This document shows, in pieces, positions 28,001 to 36,622 of a stretch of DNA of 64,000 nucleotides; position 1 is the stretch's first letter; each line of letters starts with the position of its first letter. This DNA is from Planctomicrobium sp051466335 (GTDB lineage Bacteria; Planctomycetota; Planctomycetia; Planctomycetales; Planctomycetaceae), in NCBI RefSeq assembly GCF_051466335.1, contig NZ_CP195793.1, positions 2,790,001-2,854,000 on the forward strand. The letters are read 5' to 3'. The position numbers and the translations under genes were made by a program. The notes under the pieces were generated by a model, which saw nothing but the letters and a program-made list of their open reading frames with translations, was not told the origin of the DNA and made no database searches.

Positions 28001-31000
28001 AATTAAAAACACGTTTGGTGGCTGCGAGAAAGCGGTTGTCGGAAGGGCGATTGCGCGGTGTTTTCGAGACGGATCGCACGATTCTCTGGCAGGCAAAAGA
28101 TCGGGCCTCCCGAACAGCTTGGGTCTTCCCTGGGCAGGGATCGTATTATGTCGAGGGCCCTGCTCTGCTTGAAAAAGGTCAAACTGCTAGCGAAGTTCTG
28201 AATGCATTTGACGCCGAGATTGGCTCGATTGGGCTTTCTCCTCTGAGTGCACTTTTGAAGTCACCTCAGACGTTTTCTGCGGATGACATCTGGATGAACC
28301 AGCTTTGGGTACTGGGGTGCAGCTTAGCACTGACGGCTGAACTCAAAGCCCGTGGATGGAGCCCGGACGTCGTGTTGGGACACAGTTTTGGAGAGTATGC
28401 TGCGCTCGTTGCCTGCGGCGTCCTGACGATGTCGCAGGTCGTTCGAATGGTGAAGTCACGTTCAGATGCGGTCTGCCTTACAGTTCGTGAACCGGGAAGG
28501 CTCATCTCTGTCAGAGCAACTCCAAGTGAGGTGAGTTCTGCGATTCGTCGTACCGGAATCGCAGCGACGATTACTCACATGAATGCGCCTCAGCAAACAC
28601 TGGTGGCGACAGAAGTCGCTCTCGTGGAAACGTTGAGAAAAGAGTTGACGAATTCTGGATTCGCGAGCGTCGTCATTCCGGTTCCAGTGGCATATCACAC
28701 CCCACGAATGGCAGATGCTGCGGAGATCCTGAGATCCTGTTATTCAAAGGAATGCTTCCTGCCGCCGAAATATGGATTCCTCTCGACAACGTCGTCGAGG
28801 TATCTGGCAGAGCCTGACGATCTGCGTCATTCACTGGTCTCTCAGATGAATAACAGCGTCATCTACGCGCCGGCGATTCAGCGACTTGTCGGGGACAATG
28901 TTGACCTGATCATCGAGGTAGGACCAAACCAGATCCTCAGTCGAATGAATCAGGAAATCTGCGGATCGGAAACGCTCAGCTTGAGCCTGGACGTTCCCGG
29001 GCGATCAGTTGAAGAACGGTTGCTGTTACTTCAGGCTGCGACTGAAATTGTCGGGGCGTCACCAGCCAGCACAAGGATTGTGGGAACAGCGACGAATGTG
29101 AGTCCGGGTGCGGCCTTGACGCAGTCTAAGAAGGCTGAAGTCGAAATTATCGATTTCCGACGAGCTGGTCTGAAGCGGGAGTCCAACGACGTTCGTCAGG
29201 AACTCACCTTCGGACAACGCGCTGCTGTCGAGCAGTCCTTTCCATCTCAAGTGGATGAGAGCAATTGGATCGAACCGCCTGTAGTTCGTACTCCTGACGC
29301 GGAATCTCCGCCTGTGCAATCGCTTCCGATACCGTCTTCGAGCGGGTCGGGAGTTCAGATTGAAGAGATACGCGAATTCCTGATGACCGTCGTGATTGAT
29401 CTGACAGGATATTCGCCTGATGTCGTTGATTTCGATGCAGACCTCGAAGCTGATCTTGGCATCGACAGTATTAAGAAGGCTCAGATTATTGGGGAGTTGG
29501 CAGTCGTTTTTGAATTGTCTGTGGCACCGAACGACATGTCGATGGGCGAGTTACGAACCCTGTCGCAGATTGCTGAAGTCGCTGCCCGATTAGGAAAAAC
29601 GCAACAGGCAGTGATATCACCAAAGTTGCCTGTGGAGCAGAGCCTCGAAAGTGATGTCAGTGATCCGACCATTCTTCAAGGACACATAACGGGATCGGAA
29701 GCAGTTTTTGACGCAGTTGGAGCGGAAAGGTTTCTGATTGACCTTGTCGTCGATCAAACTGGATATGCGCCCGACGTGGTTGATCTCGATGCAGAGCTTG
29801 AGGCTGATCTGGGAATTGACAGCATCAAGCAGGCCCAGTTGCTGGGTGAGGTTCAACTGCAGTTCAGCCTCCCGGTGAGTGCTATCCAGGGGCGGACATT
29901 ATCCTCATTCACGACGCTGAGAAAAATTCTGGAGTTCCTCAAGGAAACGGTGGACGGGAGTTCGGACCGAACTGTTGAGGGCAACGGGCAGCAAAATCAC
30001 CCGGCATCCCCACTGGAAGAGAATGAACCGTTAAAAAAAAATGGCCCGTTTCATCGTGAAACGAGATTAGATGAGAGCGAAGCTGCCCAGTTCGATCGAA
30101 ATGTAGAAGCTCCCAACGGTGTTGAAGAGGTTCGGGGCGTTGATCTCGGGGACGAAATCTCCGAGCAGATTTCTCGTCTATTTCTATGTTCGTCTACCGG
30201 TAACGTTGGCGAGGGGCGGAATGCCGGTCGTCAGCGAGGGATCGAGAACAAAAAGACTGTTCGTCACGCCCTTCGTCTGTTGATTGACATGAAGGCGGCA
30301 GAAGAATCTTCTTCCAAGCTTTCGGACACTGTTGTCGCGGAACTCACGGGGCTTGCGGAAGGTGCGGGGGTCTCTCTCCCTTCTGTGCTGCGCGCACACA
30401 GAATCTTCAATTCGACGTCTGTAAACGGGGCTTCCGGTAAAACTGCTCGCGGCGTTTCTGTTCTCAGTAAGCCCCTGTCTATCGCGACTGTTGAAGAGAA
30501 GAACGGACCGCAGCTGCATCCTGATCAGTCGATGCGCTTCGCGATGAGAATTGCGGAAGCTTCGCAACGAGAAGGGATATCGCTAGAGCCGAAGTTCAGC
30601 GGTCCAGCTCTTGTTGTCGGAAATAATCAGGTTGCCCGTGCCATTCAGCAGCAGTTCCAGCAGCAAGGTCTCGACTGTTTTCTGGTTCCCGATGTCTCCA
30701 GTCTCGAAGAACTTGATCGGGCGTTGAGTGGAGTGTGGGCGCGGGCATTGACCCCGCACCTGTTCATTACGACGTCCCATGATGAGAGCTCTCTGCGTGA
30801 TATCAACGTGGCAGCTTGGAAAAGGCGGCGATTTGCTGCTGTTGAGGTTCCCTATCGAGTCTGTCAGTTGTGGATGCAACGGATGATCGATGATGGGAAA
30901 ATGGATGGTGCCAGCGTTGTTGCAGTGATGAACCTTGGCGGCGATTTTGGGTTCAGCGGTCAGACCTGCGAAAGTCCTGAGGGAGGACTCGGAGGACTGA

Positions 31001-32997
31001 TCAAAGCGATGTTGATCGAGGCCTGGATGCGGGGCTTCCGTGCGACTCCGATGAAGGTGATCGACGTGGCTCCGGGAACATCCTCGCGGCAGATTGTTCA
31101 AGGTATCTGGCGCGAACTCGCTGTGCCGAGCTACGACATGGAAGTTGCGATTCATGGGGATCAGCGATACGCGGTGCAACCTGTATATCTTCCTCTGACC
31201 TCCTCGCTCGAGCCACATCCGACGGGTGGCAATGGGCATTCAAGGGTGCGTAGCGGCGGCACATGGGTGGTCACCGGCGGAGCACGTGGGATTACATCTG
31301 TCGTTGTCCGCGAGCTTGCGAAACGGCACGATCTCAAGCTGCATTTGCTGGGAACCGCCCCCGTTCCGAAGATCAGCGACGAACTTCGAGTTCAGGCTGA
31401 CTGCGATCGCCTCCAGTTACGGCGCTGGGTGATGGCTGAAGCAGCGAGAAAAAAGCAGAACGGGATGGAGGCCTGGCGGAACATCGAAAAGGGACTCGAG
31501 ATCGACGCCACGATCAGGCTCTGTAAGAGTGAGGGGATTCAGGCGACCTATCATTGCTGCGACGTGTCGAACTTTGAACAAGTCCAGCAAACTTTGACTG
31601 TCATTCGTCGCACTCACGGGGCGATCTCAGGCGTTATTCATGGGGCCGGTATTGGTCAGGATGCGCGGTTCGATCGCAAACGTCCGGATAAAGTTGATCA
31701 ATGTCTGCGAGCCAAAATTGATGGCTGCATCAATCTGATGGACGCAACGAGACAGGATGCACTGGAATGGTTTGTTGCGTTCGGTTCCATCAGCGGACGT
31801 TTTGGAGCGAATGGACATACCGACTACTCGTTTGCCAATGACAGCCTCGCAAAACTGGTTGGTCGTTATCGTCGTGAACGCCCAGAAGTATTTAGCGTGA
31901 CGTTTCACTGGCATGCGTGGGGCGATATCGGGATGGCGACGAAGCCTGAAACGAAACTTGCGCTGGAGATGATTCAGCTGGAGTTTATGCCGGCCCAAGA
32001 AGGGATTGCTCATTTTCTGAATGAGCTCGAACTTGGCGGCGATGAGCCTGAAGTTCTCATTACAGATCGCGCTTATTACCGCAAGTTCTTCCCCGTTGAT
32101 CGCAATGTTCTGGATGGGAGCAACGAGTTTAAAACGCTGACGAGCTATCCGATTCTCGATCCTGAACAGGACCTGAATTCGAATCATACGGAATCCTTTG
32201 CTGTTGAATTGAATCCTGAAAAGGAACGATTCCTCAATCAGCACTTGGTACAGGGAAAACCGACGTTGCCGTTCGTTGTGGCGATTGAAATGATGGCGGA
32301 AGCAGCACGAGCAACGACAGGCAAACCCTTGGTGGTCGAGGCGAGAAACGTCACTGCGATTCAGGCAATCAAATGGTCCTCGCTATCTCCGATGACTGTG
32401 AAAGTTCAGGTCACGCCGACGGATTCTGGAATCGATTGTGAGTTGGTTGCCGACGTTCGCCGTCGAGATGGTCGCATCGTCACGAAGGATAAGACTTACT
32501 TTGAAGGCCGATTTCTCCCGGCTGAAATCGTTCCTCGATCGACAGCCTCAATTCCAGATCTGTCTACCCTGGACTTCGAGCCAATTGCGTACCTCGATGA
32601 AACCGCAGTGATTTTTCATGGACCTGATTTGCAATGCCTTTTGTCGATCGCAATTGAAGGTGATCAGGCATACGGCCGCATCTCAGCATCGTCCACTGTT
32701 CAACTTGGCGGCGGGAGTCGCCCCACCTTTGGGTGGTCGATCAATTGTGCGGCGATGGATGCATGTCTCTATGCTGCTGCGGTATTCGCGGGAAGGAAAT
32801 ACGGGCGAGCCAGTCTGCCGGTCAAGTTTGAAAAGATTCTGTTTGGTCGGTTGCCGGACCCGGGAGAGATCTGTCTGGTAACGATTCAGTTAGTGCATCA
32901 AGATCAGGATGGCTTGATACTGAACTTCCAATTACATGGTCAGAATGACGAGATTCTTTTGGACGTGAGGGGATATCGAATCGGCTGGTTGCTTTAG
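25036..32997 (+). CDS. Iterative type I polyketide/PUFA-like synthase: KS-KS(CLF-like)-AT-ACP-ACP-KR-DH
   Basis: A 2653-residue megasynthase. KS1 (about 18-476) is complete: nucleophile Cys226 in DAACASS, His in EAHATSTQLGD and His in KSNLGHT. KS2 (about 498-850) is degenerate: the nucleophile is Asp705 (DVDDASG), the HAT region is missing and NxGH reads Q-I-G-Y, as expected of a chain-length-factor-like partner. AT (about 1025-1335) has Ser1117 in GHSFGEY. Two ACPs carry LGIDS with Ser1478 and Ser1596. A structural and a catalytic KR half span about 1855-2310 (VTGGARGI, Ser2251, Tyr2264). The DH (about 2370-2650) has His2403 in HxxxGxxxxP and Asp2575. No ER, methyltransferase or thioesterase domain is present. 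The start is the ATG at 25036, one codon after a TTG. Related layouts occur in Pfa, Hgl and enediyne synthases. Confidence 0.93.
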   Translation: MSAKFANSGHSIESSHPIALAIVGMDCCLPGASNLAEFETLLFAGKRGFSHLPEGKLERELYFDERRGQPGKTYTTLGGIVPDRVLRLQQWGMSAKEIASIDVVHQRFCDVALSAWESAGLRGGDSRWRKTGVFVGHSGATQNGGKLNLASLIEEGLDFLNDQAEIQKIPAGVRAEMLHRVASKIRSSRPRRDEIQNPRYQAYTAASLPATLLGFDGPRIVCDAACASSLFAMQQAIHAIRHGRIEAAIVGGATTNGVDNLILFSQSQACSDRGSYPFDQDASGLISSEGYAAVVIVPLETARELKLPIRGVIEGLGTSSDGRGKSLWAPRAEGQQLAIRRAYPDDHPLQIDYLEAHATSTQLGDATELQAVNGILQSIDAGVNGEPLLIGSLKSNLGHTLETAGVAGLVKILLAMKRGEIPETVGYTSPNTGFDWSSKSIQVVNKRRPWKPKTDVRRAAVSAFGIGGLNAHLYVREPGNGTGSSVERRLPLSHLDEPIAIVGRGAVLPGAHHLEQFRQLLRSKTSAIGPAPADRWRNQIGVKSSSQPAPFQTPTCLGGFIHDYEFDSQKYRIPPKQVRQANPLQMMLLDAVSQAIHEVDQGLWNFNRQKTGVVIGTIFSGDFGSQLQLGLRLPEISKAIRSELLGWGLSSDQAEKILTKYREDVLANRPALLDETGSFTASTLASRVAKTFDLMGGACAIDVDDASGLAALNHALDQLRSGVWDVAVCGAAERAMDLAKFEQLDRKGALLRTNNPSDINDQSNRLLPGEGAVVFILERLSVARERGHSVLGVIDGVHCDMRQVSVDQDDQSQRKFDRSLVRQIGYLTGAQTCVELLKQTILWEENPDVPQLPQISCQAEDGLHYQLDYRTASQPEKQDLKQTLNQMAPTSSQSDSKPDVHSPQADQMSLETAPPQDNPHLIRTEYKYSMAPTDSQDVLVRLAGANTQRLIEQIDLALQRPDQAMMNRSSVFASGTPSRLAVIASSPEQLKTRLVAARKRLSEGRLRGVFETDRTILWQAKDRASRTAWVFPGQGSYYVEGPALLEKGQTASEVLNAFDAEIGSIGLSPLSALLKSPQTFSADDIWMNQLWVLGCSLALTAELKARGWSPDVVLGHSFGEYAALVACGVLTMSQVVRMVKSRSDAVCLTVREPGRLISVRATPSEVSSAIRRTGIAATITHMNAPQQTLVATEVALVETLRKELTNSGFASVVIPVPVAYHTPRMADAAEILRSCYSKECFLPPKYGFLSTTSSRYLAEPDDLRHSLVSQMNNSVIYAPAIQRLVGDNVDLIIEVGPNQILSRMNQEICGSETLSLSLDVPGRSVEERLLLLQAATEIVGASPASTRIVGTATNVSPGAALTQSKKAEVEIIDFRRAGLKRESNDVRQELTFGQRAAVEQSFPSQVDESNWIEPPVVRTPDAESPPVQSLPIPSSSGSGVQIEEIREFLMTVVIDLTGYSPDVVDFDADLEADLGIDSIKKAQIIGELAVVFELSVAPNDMSMGELRTLSQIAEVAARLGKTQQAVISPKLPVEQSLESDVSDPTILQGHITGSEAVFDAVGAERFLIDLVVDQTGYAPDVVDLDAELEADLGIDSIKQAQLLGEVQLQFSLPVSAIQGRTLSSFTTLRKILEFLKETVDGSSDRTVEGNGQQNHPASPLEENEPLKKNGPFHRETRLDESEAAQFDRNVEAPNGVEEVRGVDLGDEISEQISRLFLCSSTGNVGEGRNAGRQRGIENKKTVRHALRLLIDMKAAEESSSKLSDTVVAELTGLAEGAGVSLPSVLRAHRIFNSTSVNGASGKTARGVSVLSKPLSIATVEEKNGPQLHPDQSMRFAMRIAEASQREGISLEPKFSGPALVVGNNQVARAIQQQFQQQGLDCFLVPDVSSLEELDRALSGVWARALTPHLFITTSHDESSLRDINVAAWKRRRFAAVEVPYRVCQLWMQRMIDDGKMDGASVVAVMNLGGDFGFSGQTCESPEGGLGGLIKAMLIEAWMRGFRATPMKVIDVAPGTSSRQIVQGIWRELAVPSYDMEVAIHGDQRYAVQPVYLPLTSSLEPHPTGGNGHSRVRSGGTWVVTGGARGITSVVVRELAKRHDLKLHLLGTAPVPKISDELRVQADCDRLQLRRWVMAEAARKKQNGMEAWRNIEKGLEIDATIRLCKSEGIQATYHCCDVSNFEQVQQTLTVIRRTHGAISGVIHGAGIGQDARFDRKRPDKVDQCLRAKIDGCINLMDATRQDALEWFVAFGSISGRFGANGHTDYSFANDSLAKLVGRYRRERPEVFSVTFHWHAWGDIGMATKPETKLALEMIQLEFMPAQEGIAHFLNELELGGDEPEVLITDRAYYRKFFPVDRNVLDGSNEFKTLTSYPILDPEQDLNSNHTESFAVELNPEKERFLNQHLVQGKPTLPFVVAIEMMAEAARATTGKPLVVEARNVTAIQAIKWSSLSPMTVKVQVTPTDSGIDCELVADVRRRDGRIVTKDKTYFEGRFLPAEIVPRSTASIPDLSTLDFEPIAYLDETAVIFHGPDLQCLLSIAIEGDQAYGRISASSTVQLGGGSRPTFGWSINCAAMDACLYAAAVFAGRKYGRASLPVKFEKILFGRLPDPGEICLVTIQLVHQDQDGLILNFQLHGQNDEILLDVRGYRIGWLL

Positions 32998-33046
32998 ACG
33001 CAGACTGAACCTTCTCCGAAATCACCCCTAACGCTGCTGGCTGGCA

Positions 33047-34198
33047 ATGTACATTACTCAAACTTCGATGACTCCCGCACTGGCATCACAGGAGTACAGT
33101 TCCGAAGAATCGTGGAAGTTGGAGCGTAAATTCGTTTTTGGCAGATCTTGGCATCTCGTTGGGACGAAGACCGAACTGGCCCGCCACGGCGACTATCTCT
33201 CGAGGGAGATCCTCGGAGTTCCGGTTGTGATCAGGAATTTTCAGGGAGATCTGGTCGCGTTGCGAAATGTTTTCGCGCATCGTCAGGCGTTACTCACGAC
33301 GAAGGCGAGCGGTCGAAGTGAGAGTTTGAAGTGCCCGTATCATGGTTGGGAATACGGTGCAGATGGGCTGACGCGGAAGATTCCTGGGGCAGTCAATTTT
33401 CCGAAGTTCGATCGACCCAAATACGCGCTGGATCGATTTCATCTGGATAGCTGTGGGGATCTTGTTTTCGTCAGGCTGAGCGAAGAAGGCCCGACGTTGC
33501 GTGAGTGGATCGGCGAGCGATTCGACCTGCTGAATGGGTGTTTCTCCACCTCACGCTACCATTTGGCGACACGTTTTCGTTTTGACTATACGGCCAACTG
33601 GAAGATCCCAGTTGAGAACTCGCTCGAGAGTTATCATATCCCTTATGTTCATCCGAATACGTTTCACACAGATCCGGCAGAAGCGAATAGCTCCCATTTC
33701 CTGCACGACACAGGGACGAGCTTCACTGCCAAATTTCATCCGCCCAGAATGATCGATGCGTTGTTGGATCGAACTGAGCAGGTTGTGCTTCGGATCCTCG
33801 GTGAAAAAGGAACCGGGATCTATCATCATCACCACATTTTCCCGAATCTGTTGATCTCCCACACCGACAGCACGAGTTTCATTCAAATGATTTATCCATC
33901 CGGTCCAGCGACTTGCCATTCGCTCGTTTGGCAATACGGATTGGGAGATCGCGAAAAGAGCTTCTTCCCGCGGATGGTTGCATTTGGCTGGGGGAAGTTC
34001 ATGGGGACATTGAGTAAAACAATTGTCAACGAGGACATCGCTGTGTATGCGCTGGTGCAGGCAGGAGCAGCGGCAGCAACTCGTCCCGGGATTCTGGGAC
34101 GTTGTGAAGAGCGGATTTATGCTTCTCAGGAATATGTGAGAAGTAAAATCGAACAAGGACAATTACAGGCACAAAAAGCCTCGGTTCGATCGGAATGA
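33047..34198 (+). CDS. Rieske-type aromatic-ring-hydroxylating oxygenase alpha subunit with an altered Rieske motif
   Basis: A 383-residue protein of the ring-hydroxylating oxygenase alpha family. The catalytic mononuclear iron site is intact: His197 and His202 in ENSLESYHIPYVH and Asp330 in IVNEDIAVY. In the Rieske domain the second ligand pair Cys96-x2-His99 (KCPYHGW) is present, but the first pair is Phe76-x-His78 (RNVFAHRQ) where families have Cys-x-His. Codon TTC replaces the expected TGC/TGT. The [2Fe-2S] cluster may therefore be absent or unusual. It lies 49 nt after the synthase gene and 69 nt before an enoyl reductase gene, so it probably tailors the synthase product, if active. Confidence 0.85.
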   Translation: MYITQTSMTPALASQEYSSEESWKLERKFVFGRSWHLVGTKTELARHGDYLSREILGVPVVIRNFQGDLVALRNVFAHRQALLTTKASGRSESLKCPYHGWEYGADGLTRKIPGAVNFPKFDRPKYALDRFHLDSCGDLVFVRLSEEGPTLREWIGERFDLLNGCFSTSRYHLATRFRFDYTANWKIPVENSLESYHIPYVHPNTFHTDPAEANSSHFLHDTGTSFTAKFHPPRMIDALLDRTEQVVLRILGEKGTGIYHHHHIFPNLLISHTDSTSFIQMIYPSGPATCHSLVWQYGLGDREKSFFPRMVAFGWGKFMGTLSKTIVNEDIAVYALVQAGAAAATRPGILGRCEERIYASQEYVRSKIEQGQLQAQKASVRSE

Positions 34199-34267
34199 CG
34201 TTGTTTCTCTGAGGACGAGAACAGTGGTCCGTGACGTGATTGACAATTAGTGATTTGGACAGAATAC

Positions 34268-35029
34268 ATGCAGGATTTGCAGGGCAAAACAGCGCTCGTT
34301 ACGGGAGCCAGTCGTGGGATCGGGAGAGCGTGTGCGATTGCGCTCGCAGAGAGAGGCGCAAACGTCGCTGTAAACTTCCTGTCCTCCAAAGAGGGAGCGA
34401 CTGAGACTGTGCAGCGTGTGCAGGCGCATGGCGTACAGAGTGTTGCCCTGCGAGCCGATGTCTCGAACGCCGATGAAATTGAGTCTGCAGTGGACTACGT
34501 CGCTGAGCGCTTTGGTCGATTGGATATCGTCGTCAGCAACGCCGCTGCTGGCGGATTCAAGCCGCTTATGGATGTGAGCCCTGCCAACTGGACAAGTGTG
34601 GTGAACAGCAACGCTGCTCCATTGCTGTGGCTCGCTCAGGCAGCTCAAAAATGGATGCAGGCAGCAGGCGGAGGGAAATTCATTGCCCTCTCAAGTCATG
34701 GTTCAATGCGAGCGTTTCCAAATTATGGTGCGATCGGTGTGTCGAAGGCTGCACTCGAAAGCTTGGTCAGGCATCTGGCGTTCGAACTAGGTGGAGACGG
34801 GATCACTTTCAATTGCGTCCTGGCAGGGATGGTTGAAACGCAGGCGGTTGCCTCGATGCCGAATGTTGATTCGATTCTTGAATCGTCGCGAGCGCACATG
34901 CTCGTGAAACGAAAACGCCTCCTTCCGGAAGATGTCGCGAATGTTGTGACATTCCTCGCAAGTCCCATGAGCGATATGATTCAAGGGCAAACGATCATTG
35001 TCGATGGTGGTGTTTCGATTCGGGTTTGA
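34268..35029 (+). CDS. FabL-type enoyl-ACP reductase (SDR family)
   Basis: A 253-residue SDR. The cofactor motif TGASRGIG lies at 12-19 and SNAAAGG follows strand four. The catalytic residues are Tyr153 and Lys160 with six residues between (NYGAIGVSK), the Y-x6-K pattern of enoyl-ACP reductases, not the Y-x3-K of FabG. The C-terminal MIQGQTIIVDGGVS and the whole frame recall Bacillus FabL, an NADPH-dependent enoyl reductase III. The synthase upstream has KR and DH but no ER, so this enzyme could supply enoyl reduction in trans. The frame begins at a GTG at 34250; the ATG at 34268 gives the typical N-terminus. Confidence 0.87.
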   Translation: MQDLQGKTALVTGASRGIGRACAIALAERGANVAVNFLSSKEGATETVQRVQAHGVQSVALRADVSNADEIESAVDYVAERFGRLDIVVSNAAAGGFKPLMDVSPANWTSVVNSNAAPLLWLAQAAQKWMQAAGGGKFIALSSHGSMRAFPNYGAIGVSKAALESLVRHLAFELGGDGITFNCVLAGMVETQAVASMPNVDSILESSRAHMLVKRKRLLPEDVANVVTFLASPMSDMIQGQTIIVDGGVSIRV

Positions 35030-35266
35030 CGATGGAATCGATGATGCATTGCACTGAGAGAACGGGCTTCGCGGGCGATTGATAACACGGTCTCAGCCTA
35101 CGGGGTGGTTGTGCGTTATCGTTGTCACTGGCAAAAGAGTGCCCTTTTGGCGGGACCAGCGGCGGTTGCCGGGCAGTACTTTGTGTCGCTTCAGTGACGT
35201 CTAACGAATAGATGTCGAGTCCATTTGACTGGTACTTTCACGAGCATCGAAAGGAATTCGACTCAG

Positions 35267-36622
35267 ATGTCAATCGGAGAAATTTTCGGGCCGGATCCCG
35301 AGAATCGAGCTAGTTCCGACTTGTTGCGTTTGGCGCCAATTGAGCGTCTTTTTGTGTCTATGGATGATGCAGCTCATCCGCCGGTGTTTCGCGTTTTGAT
35401 GCGGTTTCAAGGTCAGCCCGACCGTGAAAACCTGACTCAAGCATTTAATCGTGCAATTGTCCGTCAGCCGCTACTGACAAGCATCGTCGCTGAAGATTCG
35501 TTGGGACTGTTTTGGAAACGGGCTGACTCAATTCCGGAAATTCAGTGGCATGTCGGCGGCTTGTCAGATGCCCAGGTTTCAGAACTTCCGATTGCCGCGA
35601 TAAACATCCGAGAGGAAGCGGGAGTTCGATGTCAGGTCTGGCAGGTTGATGGAGGGATCACGATACTGATCGATGTGCATCATGCATGTTGTGATGGGCA
35701 AGGAGCCCGCCAGTTGTTGGGAGAGTGGTTTGGAACTTACCAGCAGTTGATCGGGCTAATACCTGGCGAATTGAAGCAAACAACCCTGCGTTTCGACGCA
35801 CTTTCTCAGCGACACGTGTATCGAAAGCCGAGTCCTCCGATTGGATTCTGGGAGGGTCTGAGAAACCTCTACCTCACTGTCCGCGGCAAGACAATCACCC
35901 TGAATCCGCGTTTTCCCGCTGTTCAGCCATCGGAAATCCAGTTTGAACGGTGTTTTAGCGAAGAGGAAACTGCACAGATCCGGGGGCAGCTTAAAAAGAA
36001 CAACGTCACAATCAACGATGTCGGTTTGGCTGCAGCATTCACTGTATTTGCAGAAAGTTATCCAGAATTGATGCATCGTGGACGGGTGATGATCTTGCAC
36101 CCCATCGACCTGCGTTGGCCTTCAGATTTACGGACTCCTGCCTGTAATCGCGTCGGGATCGCCTACCTCCGTCGAAAGGTGAGCGAGATCAAAAATGAAC
36201 CCGCCCTTCTGGCTGGGATTCGCGATGAAATGAAATACATTAAAAATCGATACGTCGGTGCCGAATTTCTGCGTGGTCTCGCGAAGGCGGACGGCGTGAA
36301 ATCGGGAGCGCAGCGAGTTCAGAAGTTGGGTTGGTTTGTCCCCACCCTTCAATACACCTGTCTCGGGGATACGACTCGGGCACTTCACCACAAATTTCAC
36401 GAAGTCGATGGTGTCATCAATTTTGACGGATTAGTACTCGATCGGATTTCAGGATTCATGCAGCTTGGCGTGATTCACCCGTTGAGCCTCACCTCGTGCG
36501 AGACGAATCAGAAGCTGACTCTGACGATTCGTGCAAATTGCCAATACTTTAATGCGGAATTGGCACAAGAATTTCTGGTAAAGTTCTCCCAGCGAATCCA
36601 ACTCGGTGGAGAATTGAGTTGA
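35267..36622 (+). CDS. Condensation/PapA-like acyltransferase (HHxxxDG family)
   Basis: A 451-residue cytoplasmic protein with the fold of NRPS condensation domains and polyketide-associated acyltransferases. The active-site motif His138-His139-x3-Asp143-Gly144 (DVHHACCDG) is complete. The N-terminal LLRLAPIERLFVSMDD and the late VINFDG strand agree with the chloramphenicol-acetyltransferase-like superfamily. By family it transfers a thioester-bound acyl chain to a hydroxyl or amine acceptor, which makes it a candidate for off-loading the synthase product. AAGGA lies 11 nt before the ATG at 35267; an upstream TTG at 35225 is less likely. Its stop overlaps the start of the phosphopantetheinyl transferase gene. 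Confidence 0.82.
   Translation: MSIGEIFGPDPENRASSDLLRLAPIERLFVSMDDAAHPPVFRVLMRFQGQPDRENLTQAFNRAIVRQPLLTSIVAEDSLGLFWKRADSIPEIQWHVGGLSDAQVSELPIAAINIREEAGVRCQVWQVDGGITILIDVHHACCDGQGARQLLGEWFGTYQQLIGLIPGELKQTTLRFDALSQRHVYRKPSPPIGFWEGLRNLYLTVRGKTITLNPRFPAVQPSEIQFERCFSEEETAQIRGQLKKNNVTINDVGLAAAFTVFAESYPELMHRGRVMILHPIDLRWPSDLRTPACNRVGIAYLRRKVSEIKNEPALLAGIRDEMKYIKNRYVGAEFLRGLAKADGVKSGAQRVQKLGWFVPTLQYTCLGDTTRALHHKFHEVDGVINFDGLVLDRISGFMQLGVIHPLSLTSCETNQKLTLTIRANCQYFNAELAQEFLVKFSQRIQLGGELS

Noticed and set aside
25036..32997. Reading the synthase as a modular assembly-line PKS or as a plain PfaA
   Set aside because: There is one AT, one KR and one DH for two KS domains, and KS2 is decayed, so it is not two modules. 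Plain PfaA has KS-AT-ACPs-KR without a CLF-like KS or a C-terminal DH.
34268..35029. FabG (3-oxoacyl-ACP reductase) call for the SDR after the oxygenase
   Set aside because: The Tyr-Lys spacing is six residues (Y153, K160), not the three of FabG; FabL-type enoyl reductase fits better.
35085..35117. GATAAC...GTTATC repeat before the acyltransferase gene
   Set aside because: Only 6 bp with a long loop; too weak to call a terminator or operator.
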